Shown one piece after another: positions 33,364-41,493 of a DNA stretch of 64,000 nucleotides (positions are counted from its first letter, which is position 1; each line of letters opens with the position of its first letter). The notes under the pieces were generated by a model, which did no database searches, was not told the DNA's origin, and was given only the letters and a program-made list of their open reading frames with translations. The stretch lies in contig NZ_BMQC01000001.1 of the NCBI RefSeq assembly GCF_014647915.1, positions 434,001-498,000 of the forward strand, in the 5' to 3' direction. The translations under genes and the position numbers were made by a program. The DNA is from Pilimelia terevasa (GTDB lineage Bacteria; Actinomycetota; Actinomycetes; Mycobacteriales; Micromonosporaceae).

Positions 33364-35525
33364 CCGCCGCCGCGCCGCCCGGCCGCCGGCACCGGCGCCC
33401 GGTGCGGGTGCCGACCGTGCTCCAGATGGAGGCGGTCGAGTGCGGGGCCGCCGCGCTGGCGATGGTCCTGCGGCACTTCGGCCGGCACGTGCCGCTGGAG
33501 GAGCTGCGGGTCGCCTGCCAGGTCTCCCGCGACGGGTCCAACGCCGTCAGCATCCTGCACGCGGCCCGCGCGTACGGGCTGACCGCGACCGGCGCCCGCC
33601 GCGAACTCGACGACCTGGCCGGCGCGGCCTTCCCGCTGATCGCGTTCTGGGACTTCAACCACTTCCTCGTCGTGGAGGGCACCTCCCGGGCGGGGCTGCA
33701 CGTCAACGACCCCGCCTCCGGCCGGCGGCTGGTGCCCTGGGACGACGCCGACGCGCGGTTCACCGGCGTGGTGCTGGACCTGCACCCCGGGCCGGGGTTC
33801 GTCCGCGCGGGCCGCCCGCCGGGCACGCTGCGCAGCCTCGGCGGGCGGCTGCGCGGCTCGTGGGACGGCGTCCGGTACGTGCTGCTGGCCGGCGCCGCCC
33901 TGATCGTCCCGCTGATGGGCGCGCCGATCGCCACCCAGCTCTTCACCGACGAGGTGCTCGTACCGGCCGCCCCGAACCAGGCCGGCGCCCTGCTGGCCGC
34001 GCTCGCGGTGATGATCGCGCTCCAGCTCTGGCTCGCCTGGTGGCAGCGGACGGTGATCAACCGGTTCAACGTGCGCCTGTCGGTGATGATGGCCTCGGGC
34101 TTCCTGCGGCACGCGCTGCGGCTGCCGCTGACCTTCTACGCCCAGCGCAGCGTCGGCGACGTCGCCTACCGGCTGCAACTGGGCGGCGAGGTCGCGCAGG
34201 TGGTGTCCAGCCAGCTCGTCCCGGCCCTGCTCCAGGTCTTCACGGCCGTGCTGTACCTGGCGCTGATGCTCGTGCTCAGCCCCGCCCTCACCCTCATCGC
34301 CGTGGCCGCGGCGGTGATCGACGTGGTCGTGCTGCGCGCCGCGCAGCGGCACCGCGAGGACGCCAGCGGCGTGGTGGTGCGCGAGGAGTCCGCGCTGCAC
34401 GCGACGTCGTACTACGGCCTGCGCACGATCGAGAGCGTGAAGGCCTCCGGCGGCGAGGACGACCTGTTCGGCAAGGTGACCGGCTTCCACGCCCGGGCGG
34501 CGAACGCCCGGCAGAAGCTGGAGCTGCCGTTCACGGTCATCTCCGCGGTGCCGGCGCTGACCGCCCAGCTCGCGACGATCGCGGTGATCGGCGTCGGTGC
34601 GCTGCTGGTCCTGCGCGACGCCCTGACGCTCGGGCAGCTCATGGCGTTCGCGGTGCTGGTGGCCGGGTTCCTGAACCCGATCGGCGTCCTGGTCAGCCTC
34701 GGCGGCGCGCTCCAGCAGGCGCGCGGGCACCTGGACCGCATCGACGACCTGCTGCGCTACCCGACGCCTCCGCCGCCACCGGCCGCCGACGCGCTGCCCG
34801 CGGGCCGGCTGCGGGGGGAGGTCGAGCTGCGCGGGGTCACCTTCGGGTACAGCCCGAACAAGCCGCCCCTGCTGGACAACTTCTCCCTGCACGTGCGGCC
34901 CGGCCAGCGGGTGGCGCTCGTCGGCGGCTCCGGCAGCGGCAAGACCACGGTCGCGCGGCTGGTCACCGGCCTGGTCGCGCCGTGGTCGGGGGAGATCGCG
35001 TTCGACGGCGTACCGCGGGACCGCCTGCCCGCCCCGCTGCTGGCCGCCAGCCTGGCACTGGTCGACCAGGAGATCGTCCTGTTCGCCGGCAGCGTCCGGG
35101 ACAACATCTCGTTCCTGGACAGCACCCTGCCGGACAGTGCGGTGGTCGCGGCGGCGCGGGACGCGGCGATCCACGAGGACGTCAGCGTCCGGCCGGGCGG
35201 GTACGGGGCCCCGGTCGCCGACGGGGGCCGCAACTTCTCCGGCGGGCAGCAGCAGCGGATCGAGATCGCCCGCGCGCTCTCGGTCGACCCGACGATCCTC
35301 GTGCTGGACGAGGCCACCTCGGCGCTGGACCCCGGTACCGAGCAGCTCATCGACCAGGCCGTCCGGCGTCGGGCCTGCACGACGATCGTGGTGGCCCACC
35401 GGCTGTCCACGATCCGCGACTGCGACGAGATCATCGTGCTGGACCGCGGGCGGGTCGCCGAGCGGGGTACCCACGACGCGCTGATGCGCCGCGGCGGGGC
35501 GTACGCGGCGCTGGTGACGGCGTGA
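33360..35525 (+). CDS. NHLM ABC exporter with N-terminal C39 peptidase
   Basis: A 721-residue peptidase-containing ABC transporter that should cut the precursor after Gly-Gly and export the core. The C39 domain has the catalytic Cys28 in MEAVECGAAAL, His101 in FNHFLVVEG and Asp near 117 in HVNDPASG. A transmembrane domain covers roughly residues 165-445. The nucleotide-binding domain has Walker A (GGSGSGKTT), signature FSGGQQQRIEIARAL, Walker B (ILVLDEATSALD) and the switch His (VVAHRLST). All catalytic residues look intact. GTG 33360 overlaps the adaptor stop. Confidence 0.93.
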   Translation: MTAAAPPGRRHRRPVRVPTVLQMEAVECGAAALAMVLRHFGRHVPLEELRVACQVSRDGSNAVSILHAARAYGLTATGARRELDDLAGAAFPLIAFWDFNHFLVVEGTSRAGLHVNDPASGRRLVPWDDADARFTGVVLDLHPGPGFVRAGRPPGTLRSLGGRLRGSWDGVRYVLLAGAALIVPLMGAPIATQLFTDEVLVPAAPNQAGALLAALAVMIALQLWLAWWQRTVINRFNVRLSVMMASGFLRHALRLPLTFYAQRSVGDVAYRLQLGGEVAQVVSSQLVPALLQVFTAVLYLALMLVLSPALTLIAVAAAVIDVVVLRAAQRHREDASGVVVREESALHATSYYGLRTIESVKASGGEDDLFGKVTGFHARAANARQKLELPFTVISAVPALTAQLATIAVIGVGALLVLRDALTLGQLMAFAVLVAGFLNPIGVLVSLGGALQQARGHLDRIDDLLRYPTPPPPPAADALPAGRLRGEVELRGVTFGYSPNKPPLLDNFSLHVRPGQRVALVGGSGSGKTTVARLVTGLVAPWSGEIAFDGVPRDRLPAPLLAASLALVDQEIVLFAGSVRDNISFLDSTLPDSAVVAAARDAAIHEDVSVRPGGYGAPVADGGRNFSGGQQQRIEIARALSVDPTILVLDEATSALDPGTEQLIDQAVRRRACTTIVVAHRLSTIRDCDEIIVLDRGRVAERGTHDALMRRGGAYAALVTA

Positions 35526-35557
35526 CCGGCCGGCGCCGCGGGGCGGGGTCGGCGTGA
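35522..35557 (+). other. 11-codon mini-ORF linking the two ABC genes
   Basis: A GTG at 35522 overlapping the stop of the peptidase-ABC gene opens an 11-codon frame (VTGRRRGAGSA). Its TGA at 35555-35557 overlaps GTG 35554 of the next ABC gene. It would pass ribosomes from one gene to the next by the same GTGA trick used in the rest of the operon. It may simply be a relic of a lost overlap. Confidence 0.35.
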
Positions 35558-38115
35558 GCCCCGGGAGCCCGGTCCCCGGCGCGGCGACGGCCGAGGGCAG
35601 CGCGCACGAGCTGGACGCGCACCGCCGGCTGTACCCCGACCCGGCCGACCTGGTCGCCGTGACCTCCGGCGTGGTGGAGGTGTTCCTGCTCAGCGACGCC
35701 GCGCCGCCGGTGGCCCCGCGGCACCTGGGGACGCTGGAGGTCGGCGAGGCGCTGCCCGGTACCGCCTGGGCCGGCCCGCCGGAGCCCGGGGAGCGGATCG
35801 CGCTGCTCGGCAACGGGCCGGCCACGGTCCGCCGGACTCCCGGCGCCGCCGACGGCCTGGAGGGGGCCGACGCCGACCTGCGCCGGGCCGCCCTGTCGGC
35901 CGCGCTGGGCCGGGCGCGCCGCCGCGACGACAACGGCGCCGGCATCGCCCGGCGGGTGGCCGCCGACGCCCGCCGCCACGACGAGGCCGACGACGCGCTC
36001 GGCGGCGTGCTGCGCCGCCGGGTCGGCCTCCGCGGCGCCGCCTACCTGGACGCCCCGCCGCGGCTGCGGGCGCTGCTGGTCGCCGCGCGGGCCGCCGGGC
36101 TGCGGCTGCCGGCCCGCGCCGTCGACACCGCGCGCACCCTGTCCGACCTGGAGCTGCCGCAGCTCGCCGGCCGGCTGCGGATCCCGCTGCGCGAGGTCGA
36201 CCTGTCCGGGCAGTGGTGGGTCGACGACGGCCTGCCGCTGGTGGCGGCGGACGCCGAGGGCCAGACGTACGCGGTCGTCCGGCGCCGCGGGCGGTGGCAG
36301 ATGTGGAGCGCCGGCACCGGCTGGCACCCGGTCCCCGACGGGCTGGCGGCCGCCGGCCCGGACGGCTTCGTCCGGGCCTGGTGCGTGTACCCGGCCCTGC
36401 CCGAGCGGCCGGTCGGGCCCCGGGACCTGCTGCGGGTGGGCCTGCCGCCGAGCGCGCGCCGCGACCTCACCCGGATCGGCGCCAGCGCCGTCGCCGTGAT
36501 GGTGCTGGGCGCCAGCGTGCCCCTGGCCACCGCGCGGATCCTCGGCGACGCCGTACCGCGGGCCGAGGCCCGCAACGTGGGGGCCGTCGCGGTCCTCGTC
36601 GCCGGCCTGGTGCTCGCCTTCGCGGGCGCCACGATCGTCCAGGGTCTCCTGCTGCAACGCCTGGTCATGCAGCTCAACGTACGGACGACGGCCGCGCTGT
36701 GGGCGCGGGTGGTGCGCCTGGAGCCCCCGTTCTTCCGCGCCTACAACCCCGGCGAGCTGGCGCGGCGGGTGCTGGCCGTGGACGGCATCCGCGACCTGGT
36801 GACCGGCAGCGTGCTGACCGGCGGCATCGGCCTGCTGCTGGGCCTCACCGGCCTGGTCATCACCTGCGTGCTGGACCCGCCGATCGCGCTGGCCGTCGCG
36901 GTGGGGCTGGCCGCGTACGGCGCCTTCGCGTACTGGCAGCTCCGCCGGCTGGTCCGGGCGCGCCGGGGCGAGGTGACCGCCCGCAACGCGATCAGCGGCT
37001 TCGTCACCGCGGTGCTCACCGGCATCGTCAAGGTCCGGGTCGGCAACGCCGAGCAGCGCATGTACGCGCGCTGGGGCGCCATGTACGCCCGCGAGCAGGC
37101 CGCCGCCGTCCGCGCCAACGGCGCGCTGCGCCAGCTCACCGTCGTCACCGGCGTCGCCCCGGCGGCGGGGACGCTGACGGTGCTCGCGGCGGCCACCTGG
37201 GCGCACGGGGCGATGCTGGACGTGGCGACGTTCGTGGGCCTCATCGCGGCCCTGGGGCAGATCACCACGGCGCTGACGCTGATCACCCCCGCGCTGGGCC
37301 AGCTCGCGGACGCCGCGCCGCTGTACGACGCCGCCCGGCCGGTCTTCGCCACCGCGCCGCGGGCGGCCGTCGAGTCGGCGGACCCCGGCGTGCTCAGCGG
37401 CCGGGTCGAGGTCAGCAAGGTCTCGTTCGCCTACACCGAGGACGGCCCGCGCACCCTGCACCGCGTCGACCTGGCGGCGGCGCCGGGGGAGTTCGTCGCC
37501 GTCGTCGGGCCGTCCGGGGCCGGCAAGTCGACGCTGATCCGGCTGCTGCTGGGCTTCGACCGGCCGACCGCGGGCGCGGTCCTGTACGACGGCAAGCCGC
37601 TGGACACCCTGGACCCGGAGGCGGTCCGGCGGCAGGTCGGCGTGGTGATGCAGAACGCGCAGGTGCCGACCGGCAGCATCCTGACCTGCCTGACCGGCAC
37701 CGGGAACCTGACCCAGGACGACGCGTGGGCGGCACTGGAGATGGCCGGCCTGGCCGACGACGTGCGGGCGATGCCGATGGGCATCCGCACCGTGGTCAGC
37801 GAGGGGGCGTCCACGTTCTCCGGCGGGCAGCGGCAGCGGCTGATGATCGCCCGGGCGCTGATCCGCCGGCCGCGGGTCCTCATCTTCGACGAGGCGACCA
37901 GCGCGCTGGACAACGTGACGCAGCGGACCGTGACGCAGAGCCTGGAGCGGCTCGACGCGACGCGGGTGGTGATCGCGCACCGGCTGTCCACGATCCGCGA
38001 CGCGCACCGCATCTACGTGCTGGACCGCGGCGCGGTGGCCGAGCACGGCGACTACGGGTCGCTGATGGCCGCCGACGGGATGTTCGCCCGGCTCGCCCGC
38101 CGGCAGCTCACCTGA
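35554..38115 (+). CDS. NHLM ABC transporter ATP-binding/permease protein
   Basis: An 853-residue second ABC protein of the NHLM system. Residues 1-290 form the soluble N-terminal region of the family (EVFLLSD and LGTLEVGEALPG near the start; WWVDDGLPLVAADAEGQTY further on), with no peptidase Cys. The transmembrane domain covers about residues 300-600. The nucleotide-binding domain has Walker A (GPSGAGKST), signature FSGGQRQRLMIARAL, Walker B (VLIFDEATSALD) and VIAHRLST. It should form a heteromeric exporter with the peptidase-ABC. It closes the RiPP operon; no immunity gene follows. Confidence 0.9.
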   Translation: MSPGSPVPGAATAEGSAHELDAHRRLYPDPADLVAVTSGVVEVFLLSDAAPPVAPRHLGTLEVGEALPGTAWAGPPEPGERIALLGNGPATVRRTPGAADGLEGADADLRRAALSAALGRARRRDDNGAGIARRVAADARRHDEADDALGGVLRRRVGLRGAAYLDAPPRLRALLVAARAAGLRLPARAVDTARTLSDLELPQLAGRLRIPLREVDLSGQWWVDDGLPLVAADAEGQTYAVVRRRGRWQMWSAGTGWHPVPDGLAAAGPDGFVRAWCVYPALPERPVGPRDLLRVGLPPSARRDLTRIGASAVAVMVLGASVPLATARILGDAVPRAEARNVGAVAVLVAGLVLAFAGATIVQGLLLQRLVMQLNVRTTAALWARVVRLEPPFFRAYNPGELARRVLAVDGIRDLVTGSVLTGGIGLLLGLTGLVITCVLDPPIALAVAVGLAAYGAFAYWQLRRLVRARRGEVTARNAISGFVTAVLTGIVKVRVGNAEQRMYARWGAMYAREQAAAVRANGALRQLTVVTGVAPAAGTLTVLAAATWAHGAMLDVATFVGLIAALGQITTALTLITPALGQLADAAPLYDAARPVFATAPRAAVESADPGVLSGRVEVSKVSFAYTEDGPRTLHRVDLAAAPGEFVAVVGPSGAGKSTLIRLLLGFDRPTAGAVLYDGKPLDTLDPEAVRRQVGVVMQNAQVPTGSILTCLTGTGNLTQDDAWAALEMAGLADDVRAMPMGIRTVVSEGASTFSGGQRQRLMIARALIRRPRVLIFDEATSALDNVTQRTVTQSLERLDATRVVIAHRLSTIRDAHRIYVLDRGAVAEHGDYGSLMAADGMFARLARRQLT

Positions 38116-38191
38116 CCCGCGCGGGCCGGTCCGGGCGACCGCGGCCCCCGGCGGCGGCGTGGCCGGCGCGGGACCGCGGTCGCGGGCGGAC

Positions 38192-38863
38192 TCAGGGGGT
38201 CGCGGTGGCCGTGGCCGTCGCCGTGGCGGTGGGCGGCGGCGTCAGCGGCGTCGCCGAGGCCGCGCCGTCGGCCGGCAGGCTCAGGCAGGCGATCCGGGCA
38301 CCGGCCGTGCCGGCCTTGCCCGGCTCGGTCTTGGTGGCCTCGGCGTGCAGGACCACCGAGCGCGGGGCGTCGGTGAACCGCCACGGCGTCGTCGACGCGC
38401 CGGTGCCGGTGCCGGTGGCGTCGGTGGTCAGGTCCAGCCACACCTCGTTGCCGGGGTTGGCGTAGTTGGGGTCGACCGAGGGGGGCGAGGCGGACGCGGC
38501 CGGGTCGGGCGTGTGCTGCAGGTGCGGGCCGGAGTCGGTGGCCTTCGCGCCGCAGGGCATGGCGTGCACGTGCGCGCCGTACGCGCGGGTCGGCTTCAGC
38601 CCGCCGGCCGTGAGGGAGACCGACAGGCCGGCCCCGGCGGGTGCCATGTCGATCTTCATGGTCGCCCCGACCGGCGCGAGCGCCGGGTCGTAGGTGATCG
38701 CGGTGACACCCGGCGCGTACGCCGCGAGCGTGCCGGAGACGCTGATGGGCGCGACGCTCGCCGAGGGGGTCGGCTCGCTGGGAGCCTCCTCCGCCGGCTT
38801 GTCGGACGTGCAGCCGGCGAGAGCCGGCAGAAGCAGCAGGGACAGCGCGGCGGTGCGGCGCAT
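38192..38863 (-). CDS. Cu/Zn superoxide dismutase-family lipoprotein
   Basis: A 223-residue lipoprotein: the signal ends in LLPALAGC (lipid-modified Cys18). A Ser/Pro linker follows, then a SodC-like beta-sandwich with YGAHVHAMPCG (two copper-type His), GPHLQHTPDP, NEVWLDLTTDA and SVVLHAEATKT. The C-terminus is an Ala-Thr repeat encoded by a simple GC-rich repeat. Several SodC metal ligands are present, but the set is not obviously complete, so true dismutase activity is uncertain. ATG 38863 has a perfect AGGAGG five bases upstream. It converges on the RiPP operon. Confidence 0.82.
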   Translation of the reverse strand: MRRTAALSLLLLPALAGCTSDKPAEEAPSEPTPSASVAPISVSGTLAAYAPGVTAITYDPALAPVGATMKIDMAPAGAGLSVSLTAGGLKPTRAYGAHVHAMPCGAKATDSGPHLQHTPDPAASASPPSVDPNYANPGNEVWLDLTTDATGTGTGASTTPWRFTDAPRSVVLHAEATKTEPGKAGTAGARIACLSLPADGAASATPLTPPPTATATATATATP

Positions 38864-38884
38864 TGGTCCTCCTAGTTTCGGGCC

Positions 38885-38898
38885 ATTGTAGAGTACAA
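38885..38898 (-). promoter_or_regulatory. -10 box and overlapping palindrome of the SOD-like gene
   Basis: On the minus strand TACAAT (38890-38885) is a near-perfect -10 box about 22 bases before the ATG. It overlaps the perfect palindrome TTGTA-gag-TACAA at 38886-38898, placed where a repressor would block transcription. The -35 region is weak. Confidence 0.5.
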
Positions 38899-38919
38899 CG
38901 CGCGAACGGGACAGGTGGC

Positions 38920-39441
38920 TCACCGACCCTCCTCCGGGACGATGTGCATGGCCGCCTCCTCGGCGGTCGCCGCGCCTCCGGCGGCCCCGGCATCGACGGC
39001 CAGCGCCTCCGCCTCCCGGTCCAGCCCACTGCCGCCGTCGGGGGCGACGAGCCGGCCCACGGGCGGTGCGTCCCGGTCGTCGAGCGGCCGGTCGTACATG
39101 GACACCGGGTCGTGCGGGTCGTACTGCGGGGGCGGGTCGAGCACGTCGGTGTCGGGCCGCTCCTCGTCCGACCACTGCCGGGTCGGGTCGGTCAGCCGCA
39201 CCTCCGGGTTCTCCCAGGTGAGCCGCTCGTCCAGCGGCGCCGGGTGGCGCTCCTCGGCGGCGGTGGTGCCGTGCGCGTCGAGGCCGAGCGGCCGGTCGCC
39301 GGGCAGTGCGGCCGGGTCCCGGCCGTCGGCCTCGCGGGCGGAGTGCCGCTCGTCGTCGGCGATGGAGTCGTGGTCGGCGGTGTCCGGTAGCCCGTCCGCG
39401 GCGGGCTCGCTGACCAGATGCGGAAAGTCGTCGGTACGCAT
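38920..39441 (-). CDS. DUF5709 family protein
   Basis: A 173-residue acidic, probably largely disordered soluble protein. Family blocks are DRPLGLDAHGTTAAEERH, LDERLTWENPEV, GRLVAPDGGSG and the C-terminal GGAATAEEAAMHIVPE. No function is known to me; the family is common in spore-forming actinomycetes. Its start is only ten bases from a GGGTAA hexamer, part of a possible stress-sigma promoter (39451-39475), so the leader is very short or absent. Confidence 0.85.
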   Translation of the reverse strand: MRTDDFPHLVSEPAADGLPDTADHDSIADDERHSAREADGRDPAALPGDRPLGLDAHGTTAAEERHPAPLDERLTWENPEVRLTDPTRQWSDEERPDTDVLDPPPQYDPHDPVSMYDRPLDDRDAPPVGRLVAPDGGSGLDREAEALAVDAGAAGGAATAEEAAMHIVPEEGR

Positions 39442-39450
39442 GTCAGTGAC

Positions 39451-39475
39451 TTACCCCGCGGCCCGGCCTTGAACC
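39451..39475 (-). promoter_or_regulatory. Candidate SigB/SigF-type promoter before the DUF5709 gene
   Basis: Minus-strand GGTT and GGGTAA are 15 bases apart, fitting the GNNT-N14/16-GGGTA pattern of actinobacterial general-stress sigma factors. Two similar sites occur at 40648 and 41440. Confidence 0.35.
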
Positions 39476-39508
39476 GCCGCCGGCCGGCACCCCCGCCGGG
39501 CGGCGGCG

Positions 39509-40531
39509 TCAGTGGTCGCGGCGGGCGGTGAAGGCGGTCAGCAGGCGCAGGGCGGCGGTGGCCGCCGGGTCGCCGTTCAGCCCGTCCAGAATCCGGTCAC
39601 ACTCGGTGAGCAGCTCGTCGGCGCGGGTCCGCGCCCAGTCCCGCCCGCCGGCCTCCGCCACCAGCGCCGCGGTCGCGGCCAGCTCCGCGTCGGTCAGGGG
39701 CCCGGTCCGGGCGTACCGCGCCGCCAGCGCCGCCCCCGCCGCGGTGCCCGAGTGCAGCGCGGCGACCACGGGCAGCGAGCGCTTGCGGGCCTGGAGGTCG
39801 GCGTACACCGCCTTGCCGGTCCGGGCGGGGTCGCCCCAGATGCCCAGCAGGTCGTCGGTGAGCTGGAAGGCCAGGCCGAGCCGTCGGCCGTACCCGGCAC
39901 ACGCCGCCACCAGGGCCGGCCCGGCCCCTGCGGACCAGGCGCCCAGCCCGCAGGCGTGGCCGAGCAGCGCCCCGGTCTTGGCCTCGGCCATCGCCACGCA
40001 CTCGGCCAGGCTCACGTCGGCCCGGGTCTCGAAGGCCAGGTCGGCGTGCTGCCCGGCGAGCAGGCCCCGGACGGCGTCGCCGAGCATGGCGGTCCCGCCC
40101 GCGCGCGGGACGGCGCCGAGCGTGTCGTAGGCCAGCGCCAGCAGGGCGTCGCCGGCCAGGATCGCCGCGGAGGTGCCGAACACGCTCCACGCCGTCGCGC
40201 GGTGCCGGCGGGTCCGGTCCCGGTCCATCACGTCGTCGTGCAGCAGGGAGAAGTTGTGCAGGAGCTCGACGGCCACGGCGGGCGGCAGCGCCGCGTCCGT
40301 CCCGCCGCCGGCCGCCCGGGCCGCGAGCAGGGTCAGCGTCGGCCGCAGCGCCTTGCCGCCGGGGTCGTCGCCGCCCGCGCCCGCGGCGTCCCACCAGCCG
40401 AAGTGGTAGCCGGCGATGTGCCGGATCGGGGCCGGCAGGGTGTCGACGGCGGCGCGCAGGTGCGGCGTGACGAGGGCGCGCTGCGCGCGCAGGACGTCGG
40501 CGGCGGCGGTCCGGGTCGCGGTCTGCGTCAC
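39509..40531 (-). CDS. Polyprenyl diphosphate synthase family protein
   Basis: A 340-residue trans-isoprenyl diphosphate synthase that elongates allylic diphosphates with IPP. The first Asp-rich motif is LLHDDVMD (about residue 95-102), followed by RRHR; the second Asp-rich region reads FQLTDDLLGIWGD, with fewer Asp than the classic DDxxD. GGKALRPTLTLL is the conserved IPP-binding start. Relatives of this subtype are known as cargo of family 2 encapsulins, but I see no encapsulin gene here. GTG 40531 has no ribosome site; instead it overlaps the stop of a 20-codon upstream frame. Product chain length cannot be told. Confidence 0.88.
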   Translation of the reverse strand: MTQTATRTAAADVLRAQRALVTPHLRAAVDTLPAPIRHIAGYHFGWWDAAGAGGDDPGGKALRPTLTLLAARAAGGGTDAALPPAVAVELLHNFSLLHDDVMDRDRTRRHRATAWSVFGTSAAILAGDALLALAYDTLGAVPRAGGTAMLGDAVRGLLAGQHADLAFETRADVSLAECVAMAEAKTGALLGHACGLGAWSAGAGPALVAACAGYGRRLGLAFQLTDDLLGIWGDPARTGKAVYADLQARKRSLPVVAALHSGTAAGAALAARYARTGPLTDAELAATAALVAEAGGRDWARTRADELLTECDRILDGLNGDPAATAALRLLTAFTARRDH

Positions 40532-40590
40532 GGCGCCACGGCCGGGCGGGTCGGGCGGGTACGGCGACCCGCGGGTACGGCGGCAACCAT
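40528..40590 (-). CDS. Leaderless 20-codon upstream ORF coupled to the polyprenyl synthase
   Basis: An ATG at 40590 lies seven bases after a TAGCGT -10 box and opens a 20-codon frame (MVAAVPAGRRTRPTRPAVAP). Its TGA overlaps the GTG start of the synthase (GTGA). Because that GTG lacks a ribosome site, ribosomes finishing the short frame are the likely source of initiation. The peptide has no recognised function and may only be a coupling device. Confidence 0.4.
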   Translation of the reverse strand: MVAAVPAGRRTRPTRPAVAP

Positions 40591-40597
40591 GAATCAG

Positions 40598-40603
40598 ACG
40601 CTA
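40598..40603 (-). promoter_or_regulatory. -10 box TAGCGT before the polyprenyl synthase upstream ORF
   Basis: TAGCGT on the minus strand fits TANNNT and lies seven bases before ATG 40590, indicating a leaderless or nearly leaderless transcript. Confidence 0.4.
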
Positions 40604-40647
40604 CGGGACGTACCGCCGCGCCGCGCCCGATTCGCGCCAGTGCGCAG

Positions 40648-40673
40648 GCATAGGTGCGGGTACGCCGGGGTAG
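40648..40673 (+). promoter_or_regulatory. Candidate SigB/SigF-type promoter before the hemerythrin gene
   Basis: GCAT and GGGTAG are separated by 16 bases, fitting GNNT-N14/16-GGGTA. Transcription would begin about 25 bases before ATG 40705, leaving room for the GAAGGGAG ribosome site. Confidence 0.3.
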
Positions 40674-40704
40674 CCAACGGCACCCGCGACGAAGGGAGCC
40701 TCCG

Positions 40705-41289
40705 ATGACCACGCAGCACCGCCGGCCGGCGGACAAGGACCTGGTGGACGTCCTGCTGACCGACCACCAGGAGGCGGAGAGCCTGTTCCGCCGCCTGGAG
40801 TCGCCGAGCCTGGACGCCGCCGAGCGGCGGGCGTTGGTGGACGTGACGACCGCCGCGCTCGTCCGGCACGCGGTCGCCGAGGAGGAGTACCTGTACCCGG
40901 CCGCCCGCGACCTGCTCACCGACGGCGACGCCGTCGCCGACCGGGGGCTGGCGGACCTCGCCGAGGCCGAGCAGCTCATGAAGACGCTGGAGGCGCTGGC
41001 GCCCGACGACCCGCGGTACCAGCCGCTGTGCCGGGAGCTGATCGGCCTCACCCGCGGGCACATCCGCGACGACGAGGCGCTGGTGTTCCCCGCCCTGCGG
41101 GCCGCCTGCGACGCGCCGACGCTCCAGCGGCTGGCGGGGATGGCCGAGATGGCGATGACCTCGGCGCCGACCCGCGCGCACCCGGCGGCCCCGGACACGC
41201 CGCCGTGGAACATGCTGGTCGCTCCGGGGGTCGGCATGGTCGACCGACTGCGCGACGCGATCCAGCACCGCCCCACCCGCGACATCTGA
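40705..41289 (+). CDS. Hemerythrin HHE-domain protein
   Basis: A 194-residue four-helix-bundle protein of the HHE cation-binding type, expected to hold a di-iron (O2, NO or peroxide-sensing or scavenging) site. Ligand motifs are LLTDHQEAE, LVRHAVAEEEYLYP and LTRGHIRDDEALVFPAL. The C-terminal 40 residues are Pro-rich with PPWNMLVAPG, common in the actinomycete subgroup. ATG 40705 has GAAGGGAG upstream; an earlier ATG at 40654 lies before the ribosome site. It probably belongs with the stress genes around it. Confidence 0.88.
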   Translation: MTTQHRRPADKDLVDVLLTDHQEAESLFRRLESPSLDAAERRALVDVTTAALVRHAVAEEEYLYPAARDLLTDGDAVADRGLADLAEAEQLMKTLEALAPDDPRYQPLCRELIGLTRGHIRDDEALVFPALRAACDAPTLQRLAGMAEMAMTSAPTRAHPAAPDTPPWNMLVAPGVGMVDRLRDAIQHRPTRDI

Positions 41290-41439
41290 ACCCGCCGACC
41301 GACCCCGGTGCGGCGCTGAGATCGCACCTCGTCGAAGGCCAACGAATCAAGCGGTACCGCGACGGTCCCGCCGGCGGTCACCGGGCCGGCGACCTCGACC
41401 GGGGATCCGGCGGTCTGGGGCGTTCGGGGCGGCCTGGCC

Positions 41440-41464
41440 GTTTGGCGCGGCGTCGGAGGGGAAT
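41440..41464 (+). promoter_or_regulatory. Candidate SigB/SigF-type promoter of the holin/DUF3618/DUF4235 operon
   Basis: GTTT and GGGAAT are 15 bases apart, close to the stress-sigma consensus (GTTT...GGGTAT). The 10-mer TTTGGCGCGG occurs at 41441 and again at 41466, 25 bases apart, so a direct-repeat activator site is an alternative reading. Confidence 0.4.
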
Positions 41465-41493
41465 GTTTGGCGCGGAGTGGAAGGAGCGCACCC

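Noticed and set aside
38116-38191. Terminator between the RiPP operon and the SOD-like gene
   Set aside because: Only a weak stem with a loop of about 30 bases (ACCGCGG/CCGCGGT) is present, so I do not call it.
39509-40531. Family 2 encapsulin nanocompartment cargo system
   Set aside because: The polyprenyl synthase resembles cargo proteins, but no encapsulin shell gene or cargo-loading N-terminal extension is seen nearby.
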